Shown here: one piece after another, positions 1 through 13,500 of the stretch
How the letters are laid out: each line of letters begins with the position of its first letter
How positions within the stretch are numbered: position 1 is the first letter of the stretch
Source: Allacma fusca
Lineage: Eukaryota > Arthropoda > Collembola > Symphypleona > Sminthuridae
DNA length: 64,000 nucleotides
Direction of reading: 5' to 3'
Assembly: GCA_947179485.1 (NCBI GenBank)
Contig: CAMXBY010000043.1
Coordinates: 248,001 to 312,000 of the forward strand
Made by a program: the position numbers and the translations under genes
Notes under the pieces: generated by a model
What the model was told of the DNA's origin: nothing
What the model saw: the letters and a program-made list of their open reading frames with translations, nothing else
The model's database searches: none

Positions 1-3000
1 CTCTACTAATACTCGAAGCTACAACAACCAGAGTTGGAAATCGTTTCCAGACAGGTCTTCTTTGGAAGTCGGATAATATCAGATTGCCAGAGAGTAGGAG
101 TAATGCAATGCGGAGACTTCTGTGTATGGAAAGGAAGATGGACAGAGATTTGTCATTCCGAGAGGCTTATTGTGAGAAGATTGTAGACTACGTTTCAAAG
201 GGTTACTGCAGAAAGCTGTCCAAAGAAGAAATCATAAAAAAGGGGCCACGCACTTACTATATTCCTCATTTTGCAGTCTTCAACCCCAACAAACCAGGGA
301 AATTACGTCTAGGCTTTGATGCAGCAGCTAGATCACATGGTATGAGTCTCAACGATAGTCTTCTGAAGGGACAGGATTTGTTAAATCCTCTCCCGGCGGT
401 TCTCATGCGGTTTCGAAGACACAGAATAGGCATAGTTGGAGACATTCGCGAAATGTTTCATCAAGTGAAAATTATTCCTACTGATGTCGATAGTCAGAGG
501 TTTCTCTGGAGAGGCAAGAACAGACTCGGAGAGCCCGACGAATATGTCATGCAAGTGATGATATTTGGCGCTTCATGCTCTCCCGCGTCGGCTCTTTTTG
601 TAAAAGATATGAATAGTTCAGAATGTTCCACGGAATTTCCAGACACCTCCAAGAGCATCATAGAAAATACCTATATGGATGACTATTTGCATGGAGCATC
701 GAGTCATGAGGTAGCCTCTCAAAAAATAGCTGAAGCCATAGAAGTATTTGCTCACGGAGGATTTCACATTTGCAACTGGAGTAGCAGCTCCAAGAAAGCT
801 ATCGTGAAGTTACCACCGGAAATGCGTGCCAAGAATTTGGTTGAAATTGCAGAGGAGACAACATTACCAACAGAAAGGGTCCTCGGATTGAGATGGAATG
901 CTGATGCTGATAAGTTCGTTTTTGAAATTAATTTCCCGAAAGTTAAAACAGAGGTACTAAATTGTCAACGTCCACCTACTAAACGAGAAATGGCGTCCCT
1001 TGTAATGTCCATTTACGATCCTCTTGGTCTTGTGGTCCAATTCACAATTAAAGGAAGAATACTTTTCCAAGAGGCGTGGCTTCTAAAGACGGGATGGGAT
1101 GAACCAATTAGTGAGGAACGTTTTCTGAAATGGAAGTGGTGGGTTGGAGAGCTGGTAAGCATTACCAATGTTCAGGTTCCAAGATGCTACTCGTCTTACC
1201 TGGGAGAAACTACCTCCACTCAACTCCACATTATGGTTGATGCTAGCAGTAAAGCATTTTGAGCTGTAGCTTACTTAAGAGTGGAAACTCCAGATGGGAT
1301 CCACGTTTCTCTGGTACTTGCGAGGGCACGAGTTGCACCATTGAAACCTTTGACCATACCTAAGTTAGAGCTACAAGCTGCGGTGATGGGGTCAAGGTTG
1401 GCTCAAAATATAAAGAAAGAGATACAAGTTCCCATTAATTCGACGTTTCTATGGTCTGATTCACAAACAGTCATTTCCTGGATTAAATCGGACACACCGA
1501 GCCCCAGGCAATTCGTTTCACACCGTATCGGCGAAATTTTAGAATTGACAGAAGTGAACGATTGGCGATGGATACCAAGTGGCGAAAACGTTGCTGATGA
1601 TGCTACTAGGTGTAATCCAGAAATTCAGTTTAGTCCTGAAAGCAGATGGTACACTGGACCGCTGTTTCTACAGTTACCTGAAAGCCACTGGCCAAAAGAA
1701 ACTTGTCCCCTGCGGGTTCCTGAGGATGAGGACGTTGAGAAGAAGATAGCGCTACTCTGTATTCCCCGAGAGAAAGCTCGACATGTACCAGACATCAATC
1801 GTTTCTCAACCTGGTTGAAGTTGATTCGTACAACAGCGTGGGTGAGACGTTTTGTAAACAACTGGAGTGGAATTTCGAGAACGGTTGGGGAAATAAATGG
1901 AAAGGAGATGAAGGAGTCAGAGTTGCTATGGTGGAAAACAGTACAGGACGAATGTTTTGGACTCGAACTGGAATACCTTAAGAAAGGTCAGGCAATTCCA
2001 GTAAGTAGTAGGATTAAATCCCTATGTCCATTCATTGACAGTAACGGAGTACTCAGACTTAAAGGAAGAACAGACAGAGCCGCAGAATTAGAGTTTGGAA
2101 CAAAAAATCCAATTATTTTAGATAGGAAACACCGATTCACGCAGTTGTTAATTCTACATATACACAGACAGTGTGCTCATCAAGGAATAGAGACAGTCTT
2201 CAACGAACTTCGCATGAATTACTGGGTAATTAATGGTCGAGCAGCAGTGAAAAAAGCATTCCGAGAATGTCCATTGTGTAAAATCAAGAAGGCTCAACCG
2301 TGTCAGCCGCAGATGGGCTTACTTCCTAGTGAACGGTTGTGTAAACAAGATGGCGCATTTCTGAATACGGGTATTGATTTCTTCGGACCATTAATGACTA
2401 CAACAATGCGGAGAAGGGTCAAACGGTATGGAGTTATTTTCACCTGTCTCTCTTTAAGAGCAATTCATTTAGAGTTAGCACCCGACCTAACTACTGATGC
2501 AGCCATAAATGCGGTCAGACGGTTCATTGCAAGGCGTGGAACACCAGCATCATTATGGTCCGACAATGGTACCAATTTTCGTGGCGCTGACAAAGAGCTT
2601 CAGAAAGCATGGAGTGAAATGGACATAGAACGGTTAAAGCGTACGTTTAGTGACAAAGGTATGACCTGGAGATTTAACCCTCCAGCCTCACCCCATATGG
2701 GAGGAGTCTGGGAACGCTTGGTCAAGTCTGTCAAGGTGGCGTTGAGTACCACTTTAAAAGAACAGGCTCCTAAAGAAGATATTCTTCTTACTTTATTTGC
2801 TGAGGTGGAATTCATTATCAACAACCGCCCCTTAACACATGTGTCAGTGGATTTCAATGACCCGGAATGCTTAACCCCAAATCACTTTTTGATGAGAAGA
2901 AGAGTTAGTGAAAATGTTCCTGGAGTATTTACGGGAGATTTTAATGTCCGACGACAATGGAAGTTGGTGCAGGAATTGTCACAGAGCTTGTGGAGAAGAT

Positions 3001-3603
3001 GGGTGAAGGAATACCTTCCTACATTAACCAGACGGACTAAATGGTTTCAGAAAACAGCACCTATACAAGTTGGCGATGTAGTACTTGTGGTCGACAAAGA
3101 TGGTCCAAGAAACTCGTGGCCTTTGGGTCGAATAACAAATGTCTACCCTAGTAAAGATGGTCAGGTCAGAGTTGTTGAAGTTAAGACAAAGGACGGCATT
3201 TATAAAAGACCAGCTGTCAAGATCTGCGTGTTGGACGTCATTAAAAAAGATGAAGAGAGGGATCCTTCATCGGGGGAAGAAATGTGACGGCTATGTATGA
3301 GGAGGAGAAGGAATGGTTGTAGTTGGAGCTAGCTTCTTCTGCAACGGGAGTGACGGTTGCTACAGTGATTGCAGGCGGAGTTTTGAATTTATGCTTATTG
3401 TTAAAATGTGTTCACAATGTTATGTAAAATGATTAGAGTTATAGTTTATAGTGAATTTCGTATTGGAATTGAGTTGCTATGTTTGATGTGGAATACGTTC
3501 ATTATGATTTTCGTGTGCAAGTGGGAAACATCCTGATCTTTACGTAGAAATAAAGCTATTTAGTTCATCCTTTCTTATTAAAACCCTTTTACTCTTACTT
3601 GCA
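1..3603 (+). mobile_element. BEL/Pao LTR retroelement, 3' part (fossil)
   Basis: This is the 3' portion of a BEL/Pao LTR retrotransposon; its 5' LTR, gag and protease would lie beyond the left edge. The visible pol carries a reverse transcriptase (roughly 0.25-1.0 kb, with a YMDD-type active site in the context TYMDDYLHG), an RNase H region (about 1.3-1.65 kb), an integrase with an HHCC-type zinc-binding part and a catalytic core (about 2.1-2.9 kb), and a short C-terminal domain of the BEL type. A purine tract leads directly into the 3' LTR. The coding part is broken, with about one visible break, and otherwise reads well, so the copy looks fairly young. BEL/Pao elements are known only from animals, which is the best hint to the organism. 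Confidence 0.93.
3283..3603 (+). repeat. 3' LTR of the BEL/Pao element
   Basis: The LTR starts at TGTGACGG directly after the purine tract GGGGGAAGAAA. It contains an AATAAA signal near 3550 and ends near CTTGCA; the 3' end is approximate because no second LTR lies in the window for comparison. Confidence 0.6.
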
Positions 3604-4381
3604 CTGGATAGCAAAGGCTATCACCTGTGAAAGGGCAGTTGATAATAGAGAAAGACTACTAAAATTATTATTTCTGAAAGTGCACTACAAGCATTGCTGG
3701 TCCTTCGAAAAGTTAACCAACGATTTGAGTTGGTGAATTAAACTAAAATTATCATCACGCCAATCTGAGGCTGAACACAGCTGAAATTTGAGTAACTCGA
3801 AAAGCAAGGAGTGATCCCATAACAATTCTAAAAAATTGGAGTAATTTGTTAACCCTTCTAACTACTTTTCGGATAAGTTCCTTCTAACAGTATTTTTAAA
3901 TCGATTTGTTTGATAACACATCGTAATTAGAATGTACTTGAGAGCAAGATTTAAGAAGTGAGAAACTTGATTAACTTATTGTTAATAGTGGTTAACAGTC
4001 CTGTAAGACCGAAACTATGCAGCTATCTCATCCTGTTTGCAGGAATGTTTACAAAAACGGGCTTCAACTCACTGTCCATTAACATGCATACACTTTTCGT
4101 TTACCAACCGTTCGGAACTTCGCTTTCAAAAAAAACTTCCTATGAACTTTTTCTCGTACGTGCCAATATAAAACCCAATGAAATCGATACTTTATTGGAA
4201 TCGGAATTCATAAAAAATATTCGAATACCGATTCGAATACCCTTGTTTTTATTCGAATCCGATTTTGAATACAAATACATCTGAGACTATTTTTCCGATT
4301 CCAATATCGATTCGGATACCCGAACTTTTTGAATATAATTCCGATTCGAATTCCGATTCGAATTCGAATTCCCGTCCCTGA
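3604..4381. other. Gene-free stretch with an ATTCGAAT-rich patch
   Basis: No gene was found. From about 4190 to 4375 the sequence repeats ATTCGAAT/ATTCCGATT words, like the subterminal part of the hAT element at 16082-17987, and ends in CCCGTCCCTG, which resembles a hAT terminus. No matching left end was found, so it is probably a truncated end. Confidence 0.4.
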
Positions 4382-5010
4382 TTAATACACGCCGCGGAAT
4401 GACTTGTATTTGCTGAATCAAGTTTCATAATAGTGGAACAAGAAAGCATTTTGAGGGGAGAAAATTAATTTTAAATGTTACTAAAATTGAAGAGTCAGAA
4501 TTGACCCTTGAAGTCCGTGGTCTGTTTTTCCCAATTTTAATTTTAAGTTTAGAAAAAGGAGGCCTTGTGCTATTCAATCTAAATCATGCCTAACACGCAC
4601 TGGTTCCAAAACCTGCAAGGGGAACTATAATTTAGTTCAAAATGGCAAATGCGATTTTTGAAATATACCCTAAAACTAAAGTGCAATTATTTTATTAGGG
4701 TGGTGCTCTGAACTTGATAACAATTTTATAAACGCCGCGGCATGACTTGTATTTGCTGAATCAAGTTTCATAATAATGGAACAAGAAAGCTTTTTGAGTG
4801 GAGAAAATTAATTTTATATATTACTGAAATTGAAGAGTCAGAATTGACCTTTGAACTCCCTGGTCAGTTTTTGTCAATTTTAATTTTAAGTTTAGAAAAA
4901 GGTGGCCTTGTGCTATTCAAACTAAATCATGCCTAACACGCACTGGTTCCGAAACCTGCAAGGGGAACTTTAATTTAGTTCAAAATGGCAAATGCAAATG
5001 AACATTTTTG
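4382..5010. repeat. Diverged direct duplication, two ~280-bp copies
   Basis: About 4390-4660 and 4735-5005 are direct copies with roughly 90% identity by eye. Both start near GCCGCGG(A/C)ATGACTTG and include AACACGCACTGGTTCC and TTTAGTTCAAAATGGC. About 75 bp separates them. No coding potential was seen. It may be two tandem copies of a dispersed repeat or a local duplication. Confidence 0.7.
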
Positions 5011-5139
5011 AAATAATTAACAGAATTTCGATAAAAGAGAATTATTGAGATGACGGTTGTTAAAATGTTAAAAATAACGTACAGCAATATAGAAATTAGC
5101 TATAGTTGTCATTGTAAGTCTGAAGAGGAGTACTGATTG

Positions 5140-5770
5140 CGGGGTTGGAAAAAGTTCCAAACTGCCAATTAACCAATTTTTGACCGAAATTTCAACGGTG
5201 TCCCAGTTGGTCAACTACCCCGGCGGAGACAAATCCCTCAATTTTTGCCAACTACCCCGGCAAGAAAAATCCCAAAACTTTTGCCAACTTTTCTGATTTT
5301 GTCACCTACCTAGGCGGAGAAAAAACCCAAAATTTTCGTCAACTTTTCTGATTTTGTAAACTACCCCGGCGGAGACAAATCACTAAATTTTTGCCAACTA
5401 CCCCGGCAGGAAAAATCCCAAAATGTTTGTCAAGTTTTCTGATTTTTCAACTACCTTGGCGGAGAAAAATAACAAAAGTTTTGTCAACTATACCTAGGCG
5501 GAGAAAAACCACAACATTTTTGTCAACGTTTCTGATTTTGTCAACTACCTAGGCGGAGAAAAATCACTAAATGTTTGTCAACTTTTCTGATTTTGTCAAC
5601 TACCTAGGCGAAGAAAAATAACAAAAGTTTTGTCAACTCTTGTGATTTTGTCAACTATACCTAGGCGGAGAAAAATCACAAAATTTTCCAACTCACCCAT
5701 GACCCAACGTTTGTCAACTTTCTGGGCTCTTTTGCCAAGTAACCGGGTTCCTGAACTTTTTCCACCCCTG
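5140..5770. mobile_element. hAT-type non-autonomous element with internal minisatellite
   Basis: The ends are CGGGGTTGGAAAAAGTT on the left and, inverted, CAGGGGTGGAAAAAGTT on the right. They are flanked by ACTGATTG and TCTGATTG (7 of 8 bases identical), the duplication size of hAT transposons. The interior is about ten imperfect units built on GTCAACTACC..GGCGGAGA with a TTTTCTGATTTT spacer. There is no transposase. A truncated second copy of the right end lies inverted at 43468-43590. Confidence 0.75.
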
Positions 5771-6029
5771 TCTGATTGTAATTGAAAGCTTGCAAAAACA
5801 AGTTATTGCTGGAATAAATCCATATTAACAAAAAATCATGATTCATTCTTGAAAACTAATGTCAATCTATTTTTCCGGCTGCCTCAAATAAAAAGTTTAT
5901 CTGGTATGAAGAAAATTAAGGGGAGAGGACAACAATTCATCCTCCGTATTTCAGCCCACCGACAGTAATTGGCAGGACAAATAAGTAAAGGAAGTAACAC
6001 GAAAAACTCCGAATGAAAATCCGCTGTAT

Positions 6030-6878
6030 CAAAGGTGGGCAACTGGTTTTTTCTTCGCCTGAAACCTTACCTCTACAATGTATTCTCGATTGTCCTTCCT
6101 AATACCCATCCTAAACCGGACTTTTGCTGATTTCCTTTTTCCTAAAAATGGGCATATAATTGCCCTTCCTATTTCCTTGTCAGATTATTAAATTGCCTAG
6201 TAGGGCCTAAAATGCCTATTTCAGTCTGAATTGCCTTAGTTCAGCCTTAGTTGGTTGGGTCAAAATTGTACATTTCTTTACGAATAGCGTTGAGAAACAT
6301 ATACATTAACATAAGCGGGTAAATATGATAATTGTCATCATTTAAAATGTATATTGTTAGACGAACACATGATAAGTTCCAAGTTTGAATTGATTTTCTG
6401 TAAGATATATTTTAACGTTAGCAGCATTCAGAATATTAATGTACTAAAAATAAACCCTGTTCACAGCTCACCATGTAATCTACGGAAACACCGAATCTAA
6501 ACGTCTAACTATTAGTGGGGTCCATATAGGTGGAATTTCTTCACAGTTTGTTTTTGACTATGTCGTTTATTCAGCGTTATACGGCCCAATACAAATAACT
6601 AGCAGAAATCATACAAACCAGTTTCATCTTTTTTCGCTGGGTGGCATCAAATATATGTCTTACCGGTAGTCCTTCCTAGGATCCTTCCAATTCCCTCACC
6701 CTTCCTATGAACTTGCCTATTATTTTACATATTCTCAGCCTTCCTATTCTATTTCCTAGTTTTGACATAAATTCTACAACCTTCCTAGTTCCTTTCCTAA
6801 AAACCTATCCGTTATGCTTTCCTTCCTTCCTAGTTGCCTATTTACAAGGCCTAGTTTCAGGCGAGGTGCCCACCTTTG
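6030..6878. mobile_element. hAT-type element, CCTTCCTA family
   Basis: The terminal inverted repeats are CAAAGGTGGGCA on the left and TGCCCACCTTTG on the right, flanked by CGCTGTAT and CACTGTAT (7 of 8 identical). Both subterminal regions (6060-6260 and 6660-6870) repeat the word CCTTCCTA and variants; the middle (about 6260-6650) is unrelated AT-rich DNA. There is no open transposase frame. Confidence 0.75.
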
Positions 6879-7061
6879 CACTGTATTATATAGAAGCTTT
6901 GCTGTAAACTCCAAAACGAATTGGAGTTAAAAAAATCGAATGTAACAAATGTAGACAGAATAAACAGGAAACAAGTAAACATTTAAAGAACTTGCGGAAA
7001 CTTGATTGCTTATTCGGTTCGGTCAGCTAAGGTTAAATGAAATTTTCGTATGAGTTCTAGC

Positions 7062-8010
7062 TAGTTCGCTCGGCATGAGTATGGGTACTACTCGGGTAAA
7101 CGGGTAGGCGTACGGGTACTTTCCGAGTATCAATTCAGTGTACCGGATATCAGGGATTCGGATACTATCTGGGCACACTTGTAGTGCTGTGCGTGGGAAC
7201 AGGAGACACCCAGGTTTTTGGGAGCGGGAACAGGAATGGGTGCTTACGAGAACGTAAATTTTGTTCCCAAAACATTTTGGGAACTTTTGGGAACATGGAA
7301 ATTGTACCTGAAATATGATTACAAAAGCGGGTTTGGGAACTAACAAAACTTGTACCTTACACACAAATTATAATTGTTAAAGTACGTCATAATATATCAC
7401 ATAAGTTTGGCACGGAATTATTTAAAATGCACCAAACCACATGGTAAAAATGAAATTCTCTTGAACAAAACCCAAAATCGGAGCTTAGAAAACGCCACCG
7501 TGCTGTTTTCCTTATTAGTTTAGTAGAAGGATAACGAAGATGTTACTTGTAATAGCTAATTGCAGTTACTACTGTGCTTTGCGCTGCGATAATTAATTTA
7601 GTAATTGTTACTGAATATTCATTTAAATTTGAGTAGCTTAAGGTATTGAAGGTTGTATTTATTTTTTAAAAAGTTGATTTGTTATTTGGTTTTTTGAAGT
7701 GCATAAATTGAGTTACTTTGGGCATAATTGTGTAAGCTGTACTTTAATTTTTCTGCTAAAGCAGAGATATATAGTCTTTAAGTACTTCTGCAAACAGGAA
7801 CTTTCAATTGGTCCCCATTTTAATGGGAACAGGAACACGATAATTTCTTTAGTCCTGAAAAAATGGGTATAGGTACACGAACAGTTATGGGTATCAAATT
7901 TCTGTTCCCATGGACAGCACTAAACACTAGTCGGCTTCAAATTTCAGGTACGTATAACGGTACGGGTACAAGGATTTGAAAATGGACATGTACCCGCCGG
8001 GTATAAGCAT
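7062..8010. mobile_element. Remnant of GGGTAC-type hAT element hosting another element
   Basis: GGGTACTACTCGGGTAAACG-like words at 7075-7140 and GGTACGGGTACAAGG words at 7950-8000 match the subterminal words of the element at 46909-48225. The outer ends are decayed and no target duplication was found. A second element (7182-7922) sits inside. Confidence 0.45.
7182..7922. mobile_element. hAT-type element, GGGAACAGGAAC family
   Basis: The terminal repeats are TAGTGCTGTGCGTGGGAACA on the left and, inverted, TAGTGCTGTCCATGGGAACA on the right (17 of 20 identical). The flanks CACACTTG and AACACTAG agree at 6 of 8 positions. The word GGGAACAGG recurs near both ends (7193-7310 and 7800-7915). Related ends occur at 29953-30959. 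Confidence 0.6.
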
Positions 8011-8379
8011 TATGGGGTCTTTTATTTCCACCCACAACCTGAAAAATTAATTTGACCTCTACTCCACCAGGTGGAGTTAAATAACAGCAAAAATCATTCT
8101 TACAGGGAATAGATAAGCTGCTTTTAAAAGTCTTGTTGCTTTCAGAACTTGTGAACTGAACAATGACTTGTGCTCATTTTTTAATTAAACCCTAGCCTCG
8201 AGGATCAAGAATACAAAACAGTTAGTCAGAAAATTTAATTATTCAAAATATGGTGACATGACATAAGAAATAATCTCGACCTCTACATATCCAAAATGCG
8301 ACACAACCACAATCCTATCATTATTATGATGATTCACGCTGAATATTATATTTACCGGGTTGCAATGATACCACTGATT

Positions 8380-8570
8380 GCGCAATGCTTGCAGTGGTTT
8401 TCATATGACAAAAACTCAAATTATATTCAAGTTCTTCCATTTAATGTACTTGGCTTGATTTTACCATCAAGTAATAAATTAGTAACTTGAACTTGATGTT
8501 CAAGTTTCAAGTTACAAAACTGGCTGCACTTGACTTGAATTTGATACGCACTTGAACCTGGACACAGCTG
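8380..8570. repeat. Truncated end of the CTTGAACTTGAC hAT family
   Basis: The words CTTGAACTTGA and TTCAAGTTTCAAG repeat here, and the stretch ends in a form close to the right end of the element at 25883-28251. No left end or target duplication was seen. Confidence 0.45.
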
Positions 8571-10401
8571 TTTGGGTTCCAATGTAATGCTAAACAATGT
8601 AGCATCAGCAATAACACTAAAGATTCCAAAACTTCAGGATTCGCTAACAAAAGTGAAATGATTCGAATCAAAGTTCTTCCATTACTGAGTCAAATTGTTA
8701 CAGAGCAATTTATATCCAAGCTCAATCTTTTTATTTTTAAAAAGATGATGCACTGTTCAAACTGTGAGTTACTCCGAGTTAAAAAATTATAATCAACTAA
8801 GAAGTACGTTGAAAGAATTTGAATAAAATGTTCTTTTTACATATTTTCAAAATAAGTTATCATTCTTTACTGTCTGCTCACAACCAGCTTGTGTATGCTT
8901 TCGTGGACGTTTATAATCGGTTTGCTCATGTAGATTTTACTGAGAAAAGTTGATTTTTGAGTAGGGAGTGGAAACAGATAGAACTGCTTTTCACAACCGT
9001 CAAGATGTACCGCCGATAGTATTCAAAAATAATTGTCATATGAGTGTTATAATGAAACTACCATGCTCAACAAATTTACGAGTGCTGATTTGTTTCATAT
9101 GCTTAAAACAACAACGTCTTCTAAGCGTTTTTGCTACAGATGAGAATGTGCTGAAAACGGTAGTTTACTAGGAGCCTTTCGGTCAGTTTTTGTATGTAGA
9201 TTCATTCCAGGGAAAAACATTTCTGCCAGACAAAAATTCACACAGGAAGCGATTTTCAAAATTATTCTGTTACATAAAGATACTCCTGTATTCGTAACTT
9301 GAAATAATTATTTATTTTGCAGAATGTTGTCACCAGCATCAAATAATTTTTTCTACGATATAAACACCAACAGTTTTTTAAATAATAATTTTTTGAGTGA
9401 ATTTTCATAAATCGTATTTGTAAGATGAAAAATAATAGCTTTGCTTCATATTTTGCAATAGCAGTCAAGCCATCAGCCTAGCCGGATGGAATGACTTGTA
9501 GCAATGAATTTTAATAAGAATTTAAATGCAACAATGTTTTATAAATATTCCCTAGAAGTTTTATTTTCTTCTAGTAATTACAATTACACGGAAATACTCC
9601 AAAAAATACCAAAACTACCCCTGCCTGTGAATGTTTCAAATGTTGGTGATAGCAATAAAAAATACAACACAAAAATGTCTATAAAAATAGAGTTTCATTG
9701 ATAATGAATTTTGAATTTTTGAATTTTATTACATTTGAACTTGTCGTTGTAAAATATTTGGAGCTTGTATAGTAAGTTCGTATTGCTCCAAGTAAACCAC
9801 TCATTTTAGGAGTTAATTAAAATTACTTTTTGCTGCTGTCCAGTGTTTAAACTGTTCACCATACAAAAAAGTACCAAGATGCAAGATAGCAACTTGTTAG
9901 TAACTCGTTTAGCATTGCGGTCATTTTTATTTTATCTTATTTTATTTCTTGTTATCTAAAATTACATTGTTAGATTGGGAAGGATTAGGTATAGTAGTAA
10001 CACTTGGTTACTACATATAACTGAGGCCTGCACACTAAAAAAACATATGTAAAACAATAAAAGTGATTCTTTTTTTTCTTTATGAAAAAAATGTGTTGAA
10101 ATAAAAACTAAAGCATTTTTTTAATGAATGAAAGAAGAGAATGAACCGCTATGTTTTAGGATGTCATGTACATAAGTGACGACGGGCACCATCATCAAGA
10201 CAATCACTTTAAATTAGAATATAGGTGATTTTACGATTCAGTAATAGTACAAACTGGAAAACAATATTCTCATAATACGAAGTGTAAAGGATTATAAACT
10301 GACGAACTTTCCAGTTATTTACACTTCAGCTTACACCCACCTGTCCCAGTCATTGTACTCATTGCTGCTTCCTGGTTGTTTCCGGAGCATTCTCAGGAAA
10401 T
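8571..10401. other. Gene-free stretch upstream of the HARBI1-like gene
   Basis: AT-rich DNA without a supported gene or repeat family. Its right end must contain the promoter and 5' untranslated region of the gene starting at 10402, but no TATA box or initiator could be assigned with confidence. An in-frame TGA near 10300 lies upstream of the chosen start codon. Confidence 0.4.
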
Positions 10402-10548
10402 ATGCCCAGAAAATCAAAAAAAGCTCATATATTAGACAAAATGTACTCCATGCGACAGGATTTACTGAATCAAAGACATACGGGTAACCACATTGATCAG
10501 GAGAATAACGAAAGGTTGATTCAAGATTTGGATGAAGCCATCCTGGAG
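10402..10548 (+). CDS. HARBI1-like gene, exon 1
   Basis: It encodes 49 residues beginning MPRKSKKAHIL, basic and then rich in N, Q and E. It ends at CTGGAG before GTATCA, phase 0. The frame stays open for 15 more codons into the intron, so an unspliced short product is formally possible but has no family support. Confidence 0.8.
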
Positions 10549-13500
10549 GTATCAACCCTATTTGTAGACAGGAATACATGTGCATTAAAAAGATAAAATA
10601 ATATAATTTCAATTTTATTACAGGCGTCTAACTGCCGGTACGGATCAGTAGAATCAGTACCAAAAAGCACCGGTTTCGTTATGGATGTTTTGCCCGCTTG
10701 TAATGAGTCTCGGTTTAGAAGCTTTCTACGAATTAACCCTTCGGAGTTTGAAGAAGTCATGAAAGCCGTGGAGACCAACGACGTCTACAGAAGCACAGCT
10801 AGCAATGCACTCCCGGTGGAATTGCAAGTTGCCATTTCTCTTCACTGGTTTGGCAATGAAACCAAAAGTTTCAATGAAATTGCAGCTTTATTTGCAGTTG
10901 GAGATGGATCCACCATTACAAGATGTATTGATAGGTTTGTTAAAGTAAGCAATTTTAAAAAGTTATTAGTGCCAAATTTACATGTTCATACCACTCTTTT
11001 TAAAAATACCGTAATTGCCGTCACCGTGAAGTGGAAAAACTCGGGTATTATTTTTAAGGTACGGTATCGTAAATTAATCAGATTATGGGAAAACATGAAT
11101 ATAAATCGATTTTTATGGTACGTGTACAGTCAACTCTCGCTATAAGGGATGCTCAAGGGACTGGCAAAATCTGTCCTTTATAAACATTAATCCCTTATAA
11201 GTAGGGTATGTCGATTGAAAATGCCCTGCAGTATTTGCCCGCCCAGCTGAAAATGCCCAAAATGCCTGCCCACATGCCCAAAAACTGGGCATGTGGGCAG
11301 CTTTTGAAAATGCCCTGATTTTGGGCATTTTGGGCAGGGCAAGTTGGGCATTTTGGGAATTTTGGGCATTTTCATGGCACCAAAATTGGATTGCTAGCAT
11401 ATATTCAGAATATCCATCCAAATGCATGAAATCGCAGCCAAGGAAAAGTTACAAATGTGAATGTCTGGTTATTCGCTTCTTCGCGTATATTTTAATGGCA
11501 AAAACAGTCAAATCAATTTTATTTTATTGACATGAGGTGATATCATTTATCACTCCTATGAAAATAAAATTTCCTATGTAAACAATAATATGAAATAAAT
11601 TTACATATATGCGTCACTGATGGGTGGGCAGAAGTTCTATTTTCTTTTGAAGTACGAACTCCTAAAGTAAACATCTGATGGTAATGGATCAGTCAAAATT
11701 TAAATGGATGATGTAGCTGAATTTTATACTCATTTTATTCTACATCACTATTGTCTGCAGTTGGCAACGATCAGCCAAAAATGGCTCGAGTAGAAACCAA
11801 TATACATCCTCCATACGGGTCCCCCAAATATTGTTGTTTGTAGTTTTATGGTGTATAAAACAATTACCGTATGAGTTCAAATTTTAACCGAAAAGTCACT
11901 TCTGATCACAGTAATATACATACATGCATAGGGGTATGTGAATACTCCCAGGATAGTGGAAGTTCATTTTAAATCGTCTGCAGTTTGGAAAAATAGTTCC
12001 TAGAATATTTTAATTTATAGCCGTATCGTGTAATATAGGGTTCTCAGACGTCCCGGAATGCCCGGGACAGTCCCGGAATGACACTCCTTGTCCCGTGTCC
12101 CGGAAGAGTGTATTCCGGGACACGTAATGTCCCGGAAATGTCAAGCTCAAAAAGTTATGAAAATTATTAGTTTTTAAGATAAAAATAAAATATTTCCTTC
12201 TACAGAATACAAACGAGAGCACCATGTGCCATCTACATAAAACTAATAAAACCATAAAAATGCGCTTACAAACGTAATAAAATCGTTTTAGCAGCAGGAA
12301 ACTGTTTGTCTTTTTGAGAAGTTGCTTTAAAGGTTACGCGCCCAGGTCTGCGTGAATGTTCAGGTCTGTCCAGAATCCCTAAAAAGCAACCTCTATGCTT
12401 TCTCCCCTACCTTAAATAGTGACTTCCCTGGATATCGCCTGAACAACTTAATGTAATTCTACTATCAAAACTTAAAGTTAATCATTGCGAATCTTCATGA
12501 ATTTTGGTGTTCCTGTAACACTTGAAGACGTTGAGCCCTTCGGAAAAATAAACAAAAATGGAGGCAACTGACGAATTTAAGTTGCATGGTGACCGTTCAT
12601 TTAACATTCGAAAATATTTGAGGGTGTTCCACTAATCAGAAATGCATGAAGTTTTATTATGAGACGCTTTTCAAAACTAGGATGTTACTATAAAATTTTG
12701 GTGATCTTTAAGGGATCACCCCTTAAATATTAGTTGTACCCTTAATTTGGTTTACAGGTCACTTGTGTACATGACATGTTGAGCATACCAGTTCATGTTT
12801 TTCTTTCATTTGTGCAAAAAAATGCCTTGATTTCTATTTTTAAGAATTGTTTGCACGAATACAGGAAAACAATGAATCGCTATTCTTTTTCAACATTTCG
12901 TTTTTGTTTACTTGGGCAGGTTTAAATTATAGTAACCAAGTGTTAATACAACTTAGTCCTGTCCAAGTCAACAAAAAATAATGCCATTTTAGAGTACATA
13001 AAAAATGGGGTTTTAAAAAAACCAAAACGAAGATGCTTTCACGGCTCAAAATGGGAAAAACCAGCATTTGATATGAGAAAAATTAGAGCAATAATGAACG
13101 AAACAAAGCATTTCAGGTGCTACCGAGTTATGTTTATGTATGTGTTTGCACCCGAGATGCTTTATTCAATTGTTTTCTAAACTTTCTTGATAATAATATT
13201 GTGAGACCATTATAATAGTAATAAATTATTAAAATTTTCATGAAGTTCAAATAATTTAATTAGTTGTTAATATTGGAAAGACTTCAACTCACGTCTCGAA
13301 TATTGAACGTTATGATTATGACAACCATAATTAGCATTTTTAAGTAATTAATTTTTAAGGGCCCAAGCCCTTGGTCGCACATCATAAGATTTTGCACACT
13401 AACTTGCAATAATTAGGCAGACATGTTTGCAAATTTTTATCAAAGTTGTTGTAGGCGAAGGCCTTTAAAAAAACTGCAATGTATTAGGATAGGCAATTCC

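Noticed and set aside
1625-2857. Minus-strand frames of 78 and 85 codons in the BEL/Pao region
   Set aside because: Shadows of the pol coding strand without family content.
10331-10778. Minus-strand frames over the HARBI1-like exons
   Set aside because: Shadow frames; the plus strand has the family motifs and splice sites.
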